Below, in pieces: positions 20,001 through 29,400 of a DNA stretch of 64,000 nt (the first letter of the stretch is position 1; each line of letters starts with the position of its first letter). The stretch is taken from the NCBI GenBank assembly GCA_017962545.1, contig JAGCVD010000028.1, positions 1-64,000 on the forward strand. Direction: 5' to 3'. This stretch comes from Bacteroidales bacterium (GTDB lineage Bacteria; Bacteroidota; Bacteroidia; Bacteroidales; P3). The position numbers and the translations under genes are program-made. The notes below the pieces were generated by a model. The model was not told the DNA's origin, made no database searches, and saw only the letters and a program-made list of their open reading frames with translations.

Positions 20001-20313
20001 CGGCGACACCAACGGCGCGCGCCTCGTCCGCCTCACCTCCGACACCACCCTAGTGGCTTACTTCGAGGTCTTTGCGGGCATCGAAGAGGCCGAGACTCCC
20101 GCCTTCCGCCTCTGGGCCGAGACGGGCAGCCTCCACGTGGAGGGTACCGGCATCGCGGGCATGCCCGTGAGGGTCTACGACCTGACGGGACGCTTGCTCC
20201 ACAACGGACGCGCCGAGGGCGACAGGGTGACCATCAGCATCACCCACTGGGCCACGGGCGTCTACCTTGTCCGCGTCGGCAACCTGCCGGCACAGAGGAT
20301 TGTCCTGCGGTAA
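11065..20313 (+). CDS. Giant T9SS-secreted adhesin-like protein with Ig-like, FN3 and MAM/cleaved-adhesin modules
   Basis: The protein has 3,082 residues from MKKYSIFVAFLLWGAAILQA, a signal peptide. From N to C it contains Ig-like modules of about 45-50 residues (CDSYTWHGTTYTxSG...GCxSxDTLHLTV) to about residue 238. Alternating MAM/cleaved-adhesin-like modules (about eight, beginning near EEHPFFDGFED or PYTEGFE and ending in LDDFTIDY-type strands) and FN3 domains (about six, with VAYGT and YHVYVRxxC) follow. A second Ig-like block is at about 1890-2145 and a third at about 2590-2930. An InlB B-repeat-like domain (HEGFRFTHWSDGDTNGARLV) and a C-terminal T9SS type A sorting domain end the protein (RVYDLTGRLLHNG, TGVYLVRVG, RIVLR). 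It would be exported by T9SS and held at the surface. Eight Ig-like modules carry Thr/Ser segments coded by ACTAGT arrays. No catalytic domain was recognised; an adhesin is the likeliest role. Confidence 0.9.
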   Translation: MKKYSIFVAFLLWGAAILQAAPMMSATDLLVVSVDTTEPCDTLHFNQYVEACEEYTWINGVTYYESTSNAHDTLTVDGGCLLVLTLHLTIYHSIALDTFATACDHFEWRGTSYTSSTSATSTTSNVTGCDSTVTLHLTVNYSSHRDTVAVACDHFEWRGTNYTSSTSATSTTTNAVGCDSTVTLHLTVGHETHNVIYDTCGSHYTWHGTTYTAAGTYTHLYTNAYGCASSDTLHLVVDPLWPVLVDEEHPFFDGFEDSLHWVFFNRNHINRWCHGTAAPHTGYRSIYISNDNGATNSYTITRTAEARPSCAVYATKLFLLGAGSYSFSYDWRATGELNFDFLRVFLAPPSDTLSDASRLRTTPAGWIQLDNGEDEYRFIGMAGVTSWHTFSIPVDIADSGVYRMVFYWQNDNMDGSNPPAAVDNVSIVKTTCLPPDTIYPAGIPTTTWAAVRWPATGVRYTVAFGTATSPIDMDTFAVTDTTILFNHLSPSTEYHVYVRGWCDGTHVSTWSDMYTFRTACGGLTGVPYTEGFEGSWENIGQFLSARCWSKTPSGGNNPYIATSAIHSHSGRQFMIWGTRLTHTTYLILPQLDTTRLDRSRLYLSFWAAPASSTDDTTSHGLLQVGLMGDDTASFVPIDTIDVRRTSNMPYVHTVWTEYGFDLSAYQGTGTHIALHPTAASEGQIALDDFTIDYIPDLTARDTTVTACDSYTWGESTYTASGIYTQLRRVHGLPVHDTLRLTLHYSATGDTVAVACDSFEWRGTVYTSSTSATSSTSTIFGCDSTVTLQLTVGHETHNALVDTGEYRYTWHGTTYTATGTYVYDYIDAYGCASSDTLHLTIVDTGCAIPTALAASSIGDTFAVITWHGLADDYRVAYGTVTDVDALTRVTATDDSIVLTGLHPDRTYHVYVRALCHASLASAWSQVFTFRTGCATTATVPFFEDFESYTADTAIVLPCWHFTMTGRAAYRTEEYYPQVYPETHFWPPYGSSHCLYLTGDAITELPPMNVPLDSLQLTFFFMTHFSANGNPLEIGVMEGTTFIPVDTVVYNPPQTGETAQTATGYLAGYHGTSRTIAFRNSSPDSTTSPYYLDNIAVDYLPACLPVSHLRATQATTSTVTVDWISVSRATSWEIEYSYAGYTPGGGTTTVVTSHPATLTGLTPGSQYRLRVGTPCGDGTLLWSDDILFATPCDLIHPPYYQDFENVEGSFRLYAGSIPPCWERYSSDQFGYSIPHVVSGRTLSHEADTGHVLAMHSDRFNNTPTGIKNAVLLPQFSCPIDSLTLKFWWYVEDNDPGTFTVGYLLPGDDWDIGFHPLRSFSSVISPISTSGQYDSVVFAGVPATAQHIAFRWECQDYGYHYCLIDNVDIHYTWQETSCNTPTRISSSNVTASTALLSWRGMAPGFIVAYGTGMAPETMQTVHTTGNFVTLTGLSNGTTYHCFVRADCGERQSAWSAANSFTTECALITSLPYTEGFETVPVYHGNDVFELPCWCNVYTPNPDINIPYPVVLNRISHYGDRSLVWGTYDYSSYTGLPAIDTHAIALDSLQLHFWGNGNGYLTHDTMTIGVMRDDDTTTFVPVTTLDISGPEWQLYTVSLRNYTGGGNRFAIHGTGYNNVFLDDFTIEALPPCPAPSEVVVSHVTRHTAEVAWQGTASHYTVAYGTGTTPAAMATVGVTGTTAHLTGLTPNTHYHLFVRADCSLHSHSAWSPMEDFQTDCGLIVSLPYTEDFEDATPSYPQNPDFTVACWRRLTDAVNGYYEPCVLSEALSHSGAKDMIWSKPDNTPYQILVLPAVDTTAFPIHSLRLSLAGLSMPNPPLGTPVVRLQVGVMSDPDDPQTFVPVDTIVIDSAGWRLYSARFSGYSGTGEYVALKMLGSTSQFWCIRIDDVSLQEPLDCSTVLPEVIARDACERYTWHGVEYSATGAYTYDTLIGDECLRSDTLHLTIHHPTTGTDSVTACDRYTWINGITYTTSNHGSTFTLTDTYGCDSTVTLHLTLRHSSHRDTIATACDSFLWRGTSYTSTTSATSTTTNAAGCDSVVTLHLTLRQSSHRDTVATACDSFLWRGTNYTSTTSATSTTSNVFGCDSAVTLHLTVNYGTHNVLYDTAELQYTWHGTTYGYGDDGTYTYDYLNADGCASSDTLHLVILPIAPVLVDELHPFFDDFENGLRWTLLNDTLVNRWCYGTAVNHSGTHSLYISDNHGTTNTYRQTSRSLVFATKLFTLTQGTYSFSYDWRCLGEGVFDKLMVFLAPQSHTISTHTSRPRIEDWIRLDNGSYLSSSPNWNYQYNSVDIAEAGIYQMIFYWSNDANGGHNPPAAIDNVSIVKTTCQPPTNVATSSTPTATSATIGWEPDSGIRYTVAYGTALSPADMDTLSVTSNTATLTGLSPSTAYNVFVRVWCDNSHVSAWSNMYTFRTACGPLTALPYYEDFEGYETIGSFNVDCWNRVNAYNSDRNTAIICEQAYITHSGTKFIGWANYAAASFYNSTYLVLPQINTDSHALNNLCLRFWARSSDPQQMQVGVMNGATDTSSFQQVGTIDILSYMGTDLYYNEYGISLESYTGTGSFIALHLPPSDAFNFRIDDVTIDYIPNDLIPNDTTVAACKSYTWGDSTYTASGIYTRMRRIHGLPVYDTLRLTIHHATTGDTVAVACDHFEWRDSSYTSSTSATSTTRSVFGCDSVVTLHLTIHHTTAGDTVATACDSFEWHGTSYTNTTSATSTTTNAVGCDSVVTLHLTVNYGTHYVAYQSACDTFRWHDSLYTSSGTFLHGYLSPEGCPSTDTLVLTLSTGTSTGFRINACDGYVWNGTLYTETGNYIYDYSQLGGDCQNVDTLFLTLHYSSYTEVYDTACDSYTWEGTRYTSSTSATNSTNSAFGCDSTVTLHLTIHYNTSTAYSDTLGADSTYSWHGQTYMETGTYLYDYISDEGCPSTDTLYLLPRQYYTLHARSADTVMGYVVVYPDSVALCGDTVIVVGVPHEGFRFTHWSDGDTNGARLVRLTSDTTLVAYFEVFAGIEEAETPAFRLWAETGSLHVEGTGIAGMPVRVYDLTGRLLHNGRAEGDRVTISITHWATGVYLVRVGNLPAQRIVLR
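11395..11574 (+). repeat. ACTAGTNNN arrays 1 and 2
   Basis: ACTAGT hexamers lie in frame at 11395, 11404 and 11413 (then two ACTAGC), and at 11551, 11560 and 11569. The period is 9 bp, coding Thr-Ser-X triplets. Surrounding Thr and Ser codons are mostly ACC and AGC. Confidence 0.95.
13360..13392 (+). repeat. ACTAGTNNN array 3
   Basis: Four ACTAGT hexamers at exact 9-bp steps (13360, 13369, 13378, 13387) in an Ig-like module that begins CDSFEWRGTVY. Confidence 0.95.
17104..17292 (+). repeat. ACTAGTNNN arrays 4 and 5
   Basis: Four hexamers at 17104, 17113, 17122 and 17131, and four at 17260, 17269, 17278 and 17287, in two adjacent Ig-like modules that differ mainly in the third triplet of each unit. 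Confidence 0.95.
19033..19203 (+). repeat. ACTAGTNNN arrays 6 and 7
   Basis: Hexamers at 19033, 19042 and 19051, then at 19171, 19189 and 19198. In array 7 the 19180 position has decayed to ACTAAT, so the 9-bp phase is kept across a point change. Confidence 0.95.
19624..19638 (+). repeat. ACTAGTNNN array 8 (degenerate)
   Basis: Two hexamers (19624, 19633) preceded by ACTAGG and followed by two ACTAAT units at the same 9-bp phase. Confidence 0.9.
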
Positions 20314-20349
20314 AATAGCAGGGTTATCAACAAGTTTTCAACAAAAAGC

Positions 20350-20379
20350 TTGCGGGATAAGAAAAAAAGCGTATATTTG
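20350..20379 (+). promoter_or_regulatory. Promoter of the 7,224-residue giant gene
   Basis: TTG at 20350-20352 and TATATTTG at 20372-20379, 19 bases apart, match the Bacteroidetes consensus. The -7 region and following bases (GTATATTTGCTTTGGA) equal those of the first giant gene. The leader is about 100 bases and contains an in-frame ATG at 20451, ten codons before the chosen start. Confidence 0.7.
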
Positions 20380-20480
20380 CTTTGGATACTGCCGTCCCAA
20401 GGGATGGCATATCCCATTGTGCATCAGATAGAAACATACATATTATAGTAATGGAACAAGACAATAAAACCCATAGTCAC

Positions 20481-23400
20481 ATGAAGAAACTCAGTATTTT
20501 CGTTGCCTTTTTACTTTTTGGACTCGTCGGAATGCAAGCCGCTCCGGTGGATGCCGCCAAGGCCCGCAAGGTGGCCGACAGCTATGTGCGCATCAACGGT
20601 CTTTACGACAAGACCCAGAAGGTAAACCGCGTGACCGACATCACGTCGCAGACAACCTTCACCGCCTTCTATGTCTTCCGCATCGAGGGGACCCCTTCGG
20701 GGAAAGGCTTTGTGCTGGTGTCGGCCGACGACTGTGCCCGTCCCATCCTGGGCTACTCCGCCGAGAACGACTTCGCGGTGGAGGGCATGCCCGCCCATGT
20801 GGAGAGCTGGCTGCGGGAATACGAGCAGCAGATAGGGCGCGGCCGCGAGGCTGGCCTCGGCACCAACCCCCAGTGGCAGCGCCTCCTCGACGGCGACCGC
20901 GAGATGGCGACCCATGTCGTGGTGGGTGCCTTGGTGGCGACGCGCTGGAACCAGAGTCCTCTCTACAACAATCTGTGCCCCTACGACAGCACTGCCAACG
21001 AACGTTCGGTGACGGGCTGCGTGGCCACCGCCATGGCCCAATTGATGAAGTACTGGAACCGGCCCGTGCAGGGCACCGGCAGCCACAGCTACACCCACAA
21101 TGACTATGGCACGCAGAGTGCCAACTTCGGTGCCACGACCTACGACTGGGCCCACATGCCTGTCCAACTCACCTCTTCCAGCACGGCGACGGAAATCAAC
21201 GCCGTGGCCACCCTGATGTACCACTGCGGGGTGGCTGTCGAGATGGACTATAGTCCCTCCGGCAGCGGCGCCACCACCATCGGACGCGTGGCAAGCTGGT
21301 ACACCGCCGAGATGGCCCTCATCAACTACTTCGACTACAACAGCTCGCTGCAGGGCCGGTACATGTCGGACTACAGCGACCTTCAATGGAAGCAGATGCT
21401 GATGAACGAGCTCAATGCCGGCCGTCCCATGATCTACCGCGGGTCGAGCGACGGCGGCGGACACAGTTTCATCTGCGACGGATACGACAGTGACACCAAC
21501 TTCCATTTCAACCTGGGCTGGGGAGGCAGCAGCAACGGATTCTACTCCCTGTCGGCAGTCGACCCCAACGCTCTGGAATACAACGGCGGCCAAGGCGCCA
21601 TTATGGGCATCTACCCCAACAACATGCCGCTGATGACCCCCGGTGGGGTGCAGGTGACGGGCGTCAACACCACCACCGCTACCGTCTCGTGGGTGAACCC
21701 CAACAACGCAGGCACCACGCAGGTGCAGGTGGCCTATGGCCCGACGGCCACCTTCAACATCGGCAACAGCGCCACCTACACGGTGACCAACGCCACCGGC
21801 AACAGCAAGACCCTCAGCGGTCTGACGGCCTACACCCAATACAGCGTGGCCATGCGCTGCACTTCCGGCACCAACGCCTCGGCATGGACGGAACCGGTCA
21901 CCTTCACCACCCTGGCCAACCCGCAGCCGGCCCCCGCGCTGATCGACTGCGAGAGCGGCCTGCCCACCTACTGGACACAGGAGCAGGTGAACGGGAACAT
22001 ATTCTGGACCCAGGCCACGGGAGGCTACAACGGCCGCCCGTCGGGCGCCCTCTCGGGGAGCCATAACCTGCGTCTGCAGACCAACGGGCACGGGGCCGTG
22101 ACCCGGCTCATATCCCCGATGCTGCTGCTGGGACAAGGGCAGAACAGCAACAACGAGTATAGCGCCAACGTCACCCACAAGATGGCTTTCGGGCACGCCC
22201 AGGCCAACTGGAGCGGCGACGTGGACTACCTCTATGTCTACTACCGCACCTCGCCCACCGCCGACTGGAACCTGCTAGCCTCCTACACAGAGGAGATTGC
22301 CAACTGGCAGCGCGACACGGTGACCCTGCCCAACACCACCAACACCTACCAGGTGGCCTTTGAGGGCCGGCTGAACTATGGCTACGGCGTGGTGCTCGAC
22401 GACATCAGCTTCTTCAGCGAGCAGGAGGTCAACGACTCGGTGGTTGTCACCGACGACACCATCGTGTGCGACAGCTACACGGTGACAGACAACAACGGCA
22501 CGCGCACCATCACCACGACAGGCACCTACCGCCTGGTCTACACGGCCGCCTCGGGCATCGACAGCATCATCATGCGCACCGTCATGATACGCCACGCCAC
22601 GCACAACAGCACCACCGCCTCGGCCGTGGGACGCTACATCTGGCACGACAGCATCTACACCGAGAGCGGCACGCATGTCTACACCTACACCAACGCCTAC
22701 GGCTGCCCCAGCGCCGACACGCTGCACCTCACCATCGAGCCCTGCGTGACGCTGTACCGCAACCAGTATGTGGATGCCTGCGACGAGTACCTGTGGAGCA
22801 ACGGCGTGACCTACTACGAGAGCACCAACGACGCCTACGACACCCTGACGGTGGACGGCGGCTGCGACCTGATATTGACGCTGAACCTGACCATCTACCA
22901 CAGCACGCACAACAACTACACCCAGACGGCCATGAACACCTACACATGGCACGACTCGCTCTACTTCGAAACGGGCGACTTCCCCTACCACTATACCGAC
23001 GTGCATGGATGCGCCAGTGCCGACACGCTGCACCTGACCATCACGCCGGCCCCCGCCGTGGTGGTCGACGACGCCCATCCGTTCTATGACGACTTCGAGG
23101 GCGACTTCAGCTGGTACCTCGAAAACGGTGCCACGCGCAGCCGCTGGGCATACGGCAGCGCCGCCGCCTACGGCGGGACGCATGCCATGTACATCAGCGA
23201 CGACCGCGGCCACTCGAACCACTACGTCATCTCGCAGCGGTCGGTGGTGTATGCCAGCAAGCTCTTCACCCTCACGGCCGGGATGCACTTCATCGGCTAC
23301 GACTGGCGCGCCAACGGCGAGAGCAACTACGACTACATCCGCGTGTTCCTGGCGCCCGCCTCGGCCACCTTCACCCCCAACGCCCTGCCCAACGGCAGCA

Positions 23401-26400
23401 CCGGCAACACCAACACCTACACCACCGGGGTGCCCGCCGGCTGGATAGCCCTCGACGGCAGCGAGAAGAAGAACCTCGATACCACATGGCAGTCGTTCAC
23501 CGCCGAGGCCAACGTGACCGCGGCCGGCAACTACCGCGTGGTGTTTGTGTGGATCAGCGACAACTCGGTGGGCCAGATGCCCCCCGCGGCCATCGACAAC
23601 GTCACCATCCAGCGCACCAACTGCGGCCGTCCCACCGACGTGGTTGTCAGCAACGTCACCCCCACCGGCGCAACAGTGACCTGGCGCGGCACCGGCACGC
23701 AATACTTAGTGGCCTACGGCACCGGCAGCGACCCGGCGCAGATGGCTACCGTCACCACCTCCGACACCACCATCACCCTCACGGGCCTGACGGACAACAC
23801 CGACTACAACGTCTACGTCCGCAATGTCTGCTCGCCGACGCTGAACAGTGCCTGGAGCGGCATGGTGTCGTTCATCACGCCCTGCCTGCCCCTGGTGGTG
23901 GACGAGACGCATCCCTACAACGAAAACTTCGAGGGTGCACGCACATGGTGGATGGCCAACGGCAACCGCACCAACAGGTGGCACTGGGGCACCGCCGTAA
24001 ACAACGGCGGCAGCCGTTCCATCTACATCTCCAACGACAACGGCTTGAGCAACACCTACACCAACACGCAACGCGGCGTGACCTACGCCACCAAACTCTT
24101 CGCCCTGAAGGGCGGCGCCTACCATATCGGCTATGACTGGCGCGCCTACGGCGAACGCAACAACGCAGGAACGAACTACGACTACCTGCGTGTCTTCCTG
24201 GCCCCCGCCGGCACCGCCATCAACCCCGGCACCTCCCTGCCCAACGGCGGAAGCACCTCGGCATCGACATCGTCGTTCGTCTCCACCACCCCCGCGGGGT
24301 GGATTTCTGCCGACAGCAGCTATTGCAAGAACTATGTCGACACATGGCAACACTTTGAGACCGACGTGGCCATCCCCGACTCGGGCGACTACGTGATGAT
24401 GTTCGTCTGGCTCACCGACGAGAACACCGGCACCAACCCGCCGGCGGCCGTCGACAACATCAGCATCACACGTCCCACCTGCAGCGAGCCCTTCAACCTG
24501 GCCGTCACCACCGTCACCGCCACCAGCGCCACGCTGGTCTGGACGGGCAACGGCAACAATTACCAGATGGCCTACGGCACCGGCAGCAATGTGAACCAGA
24601 TGACCCGTGTGAACGTCACAGGCAACACCTACACCCTGACGGGTCTCGCGCCCAACACGCAGTACAACGTCTTTGTGCGCGGGGTCTGCGACGACAACAG
24701 CACGACCGCATGGACAGGTCCCGCGGAAATCAACACCCCCTGCGCCGTCTACACCATCACCCAGGGCCATGCCTTGACGGAAAACTTCGAGAACGGCATG
24801 CCCGGCTGCTGGCGCGCTATCTACCCGTGCAGCAACAACGCCATGACCGTCGTGGCGAGCAACGCGACCAGCAACTCGTCGTACAACAACAGCCACTCGC
24901 TGCGCTTCAGCTCGTACTACAACTGCGGCGAAGGCTTCGACCAATACTTCATCTCGCAGGAAATCTCCTGCGCCGCCCCCCTGCAGATGACGTTCCACTA
25001 CCGCGACTACAACCAGAACAACAACCTCTGGGTGGGTTACTCGACCACGGGCAACAGCCCCGAGCACTTCACCCAGTGGGAGGCTGTGCCCAACAGCACG
25101 GAATGGACCACCTACAGCTGCGAGTTCCCGCTGGGAACCAAGTATGTGGCCATCCGCTACTACGGCAACTACAGCTACTACTCCTATATTGACGACATCG
25201 AGCTGCGCTGGGCGCAGTACCATATCACCGCCCTCACGTCGGACAGCACCCAAGGCACCACGGCTGGCAGCAGCACACGCTACTACGGTGCCACGGCCAC
25301 CCTCCGGGCCTTCCCCACGGCCTGCTACCAGTTCAGCCAGTGGAACGACGGCAACACCGACAACCCGCGCCCCGTCACGGTGACACAGGACAGCACCTTC
25401 ACCGCCTACTTCACGCCCGCCACCCTCACGGGCAGCGAGACCGTGGCAGCCTGTGAAAGCTACCGCTGGGGCGGCACCACCTACCGCAACAGCGGCACCT
25501 ATAGCCGCCACATCACCACTGCCGCAGGCTGCGACAGCGTGGCCACCCTGCACCTGACCATCAACCACGGCATCACCACCACGGTGGCCGAGGCAGCCTG
25601 CGACAGCTACACATGGCACGACAGCACCTTCACCACCTCGGGCACCCACGTCTGGCACGGACAGACCACGGCGGGCTGCGACAGCACGGTGACCCTCACC
25701 TTGACCGTCAACCACGGCACGCACAACGTGGTGTACGACACATCCGACATGCCCTACCCGTGGCACGGCAGCACCTATGCCGAGAGTGGCACATATACCT
25801 ATAATTATATGGACACCAACGGCTGCGCCAGCACCGACACCCTGCACCTTACGATAGTCGGATGCAGAGCCATCACCACCCTGCCCTACACCGAAGGCTT
25901 CGAAGAGAGCGCAACCGGCACCGCCGCGAACCCGGTATTCGATGTCGACTGCTGGCAACGCCACAACAACGCCACAACCTACATAGGCTATCCCTTTGTA
26001 GCGACCGGCTCGATGGCCCACGGCGGCAGCAATATGCTGAACTGGTCGAACAACACCGGCAGCAGCTACGGCAGCAACATCGTCCTCGTGATGCCGCAGG
26101 TGAACACCGCCTCGCATGCCATCAACACCCTGCGCCTGCGTTTCTGGGCACGCACCTCCAACAACCAGACCACGGGCGAGCTGCAGGTGGGCGTCATGAC
26201 CGACCCGGACGACACCTCCACATTCCAACAGATGGGCACCCTCAGCCATAGCGGCGCCACCTGGACCGAGCAGATCTTCGACTTCTTCGGTTACACCGGG
26301 ACCGGCTCGTACATTGCACTGCGCACCCAATATCCGACCAGCAACTGGACACTCTATCTGGACGACTTCACCATCGAGGAGCAACCCGCATGCCCGATAC

Positions 26401-29400
26401 CCAACAACATTGCAGCCTCGGATGTGACTGCCAACTCGGCCACCCTCACCTGGCAGGGGACGGGCAACAGCTATACCGTCTACTACGGCACGGGGACCAA
26501 CACGACCACCATGGATTCAAGGACGGTGTACGACGACAGCGTCACCCTCACAGGCCTCAGCTCCTACACCGTCTACAATGTCTATATCGTGTCGCACTGC
26601 ACCGGCGGCAGTTCCAGCGGACTGAGCCAGATGTACACCTTCCAGACAGAATGCAACATGGTGTCCACACTGCCCTTCACCGAAGGCTTCGAAGGCTATA
26701 CCAGCGGGTCATTCACCCTTCCCTGCTGGAAACACTACAGCGTCAACAACTACCCGTCCGTCACCGCCACCTACCACACAGGCAACCGCGGCCTCTATTG
26801 GTACAGAGCCGCCAACACCGAGCGCCAGTACATCGTAATGCCTGGCTTCATCTTTGACGTCAACACCTTAGAGGTGCGCTTCTGGGGCCGTACCAGTTCC
26901 TCGAGCTACCACCCGGCATTCGAAGTGGGCGTGATGGATTCCCCCACCGACACGGCATCGTTCGTCTCCGTTGGAACCATAAACGTCGAGGGGTCGACAT
27001 GGGTGGAATACATACAGCCGCTGAGCTACTACACCGGCACAGGTCATTATATCGCCCTGCGCTCGGCCTTCAACACCATCGCCGCCGCCTATCTTGACGA
27101 CATCACGGTCGATGTTGCCCCGACTTGCGCCACTCCCATCGACGTTACCGTCAGCAATATCACCACCCACACGGCCACAGTGTCGTGGACGGGCTTGATT
27201 GACAACTACGTGGTGGCCTACGGCACAGGCACCGACCCCAGTGCCATGGACAGCATGACAGTCAACGGCTCCACCGTTACCCTCACGGGCCTGGCGGGCA
27301 ACACAACCTACAACCTGTTTGTGCGTTCGGTGTGTAGCGGCGGACGCAGCACGTGGAGCCCGATGGTTTCGTTCACCACCGAGTGCGAGCTGCTGGAGAT
27401 GCCCTATGTGGAGGGCTTCGAGAGCTACAACACCACTGGCTCCAGCAACAACAACTTCTCCGTGGACTGCTGGCACCGTTTCAGCAACGGCACCACCTAC
27501 TATTCTCCCTATGTGGGCAACAGCACGGTATGCCGACATGCCGGCAACCGCGGCCTCTATTGGAACATGGCCAACAACACAAGCTACGGCACGTCGCAAT
27601 ATGTGGTGCTGCCGGGCTTGGACACCAGCTTCTACCCCATGAGCCGCCACCAGCTCAGCTTCTGGGCCCGGGCCAACACCTCGACGCAGCGACCGGTGTT
27701 CATCGTCGGCGTCATGTCCGACCCCTACGACACCATGACCTTCGTGCCTGTCGACACCTTGAACATCACCTCCACTGCGTGGACGGAATACACCTTCACC
27801 TTCGAGAACTACACCGGCAACGGTAGGAACATAGCCATCTGCGCCCGCGCCAACGGCGGCTGGGTGGCCGGCATGGACGATTTGAAGGTGAGCATTGTGC
27901 CCATCTGCTTCCCGCCGACGAGCGTGGCCTCGAACAACGTCTCCTCCACCGGCGCCACCATCACCTGGAATGGCGGCAACGGCATTGGCTTCCGTGTGGC
28001 CTACGGCACCGGCACCGACCCCGCAACGATGGACAGCATCGTCGTCATGTCGGGCAACAACACCACCCTGACAGGTCTACTGCCCATGACCACCTACAAC
28101 GTCTACATCCAGCCCATCTGCGCCACCGAGCGCGGCGAATGGAGCACCGTGTACAGCTTCACCACCGGCTGCGGACTGATAGCCACCCTGCCCTACACGT
28201 GGGGCTTTGAAGGCTGCCCCACAGGCACCAACGAGACACCCAATGCCGACTTTGGCCTGCCCTGCTGGACGCACCTCAACAACGGCAGCCGCTGGACGGG
28301 CTCGCCTTACATCACAGGCAACCTAACCCACGCCGGCACCCGCGCACTGTATTGGGAGACCAACCCCTATGTGACCAACAGCCAGTGGCCAAGGACTACG
28401 GCCGTGGTGCTTCCCGCCCTCGACCCGTCGGTGGATGTGAGCGGCCTGCGCCTGAAATTCTGGGCCAACCGAGTCTCTGACGCATCACGCGCCGTGCCCA
28501 CCTTCCGCATAGGCGTGATGACCAACCCGAACAACATCAACACCTTCACCCAAGTGGCCACCATCATCGCCGAGACCAACGGATGGGCGGAATACTATGC
28601 CGACTTCTATGCCTACACCGGCACAGGCCACTATATCGCCATCCGCGCGGACGGTCCCACCCAGAACAACTACTATCTGACGTGGACGGCCTATATGGAC
28701 GACGTGACGCTGGAACTCTCGCCCTCGTGCATCGCCCCGACGGGCGTGACGGTGAGCGGCATCACCCCCACCACAGCCACCGTGGCCTGGAGCGACCCCG
28801 TGCCGGGACAGACCGTGCACCAAGTGGCCTACGGCACCGGCACCACGCCCGACGGCATGACCACCGTCAATGTGACGACGGGCAGCAGCCGGCAGCTGAC
28901 AGGCCTTGCGCCCAACACGACATACAACGTCTTCGTGCGCGCCCTCTGCGGCGGCAATGACAACAGCGAGTGGACCCCCATGGCCACCTTCGTCACCCCG
29001 TGCACCCTCATCAGCAGCCTGCCCTACACTGAGAACTTCGACAGCTACACCTCGTTCCCCATCGACTGCTGGAACCGTCTCAACAATGGCACCTGGAGCT
29101 CCTTCCCCACCCTGGACGCCAACAACACACACAGTGGCAACCGCTGCATCAACTGGAACGCGCTCAACAGTGTCGACGGAGGCACCTATCAGGCCGTGGT
29201 GATGCCCGCCGTGGATGTGGACATATATCCTATGAACACATTGCGCCTGCGTGTGTGGGCGCGCAAGGGTTCAGGCAACGGCACCCTCCAGGTGGGTATC
29301 ATGACCGACCCCGGGAACATCAACACCTTCACGCAGGTGGGCACCATCAGTCCTTCGGATATAGACAACTACATCGAATACATTATCCCCTTCAGCAGTT

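Noticed and set aside
23706..26384. Open frame of 892 codons on the minus strand
   Set aside because: Antisense shadow of FN3/MAM-like modules with high third-position GC; no recognisable protein features.
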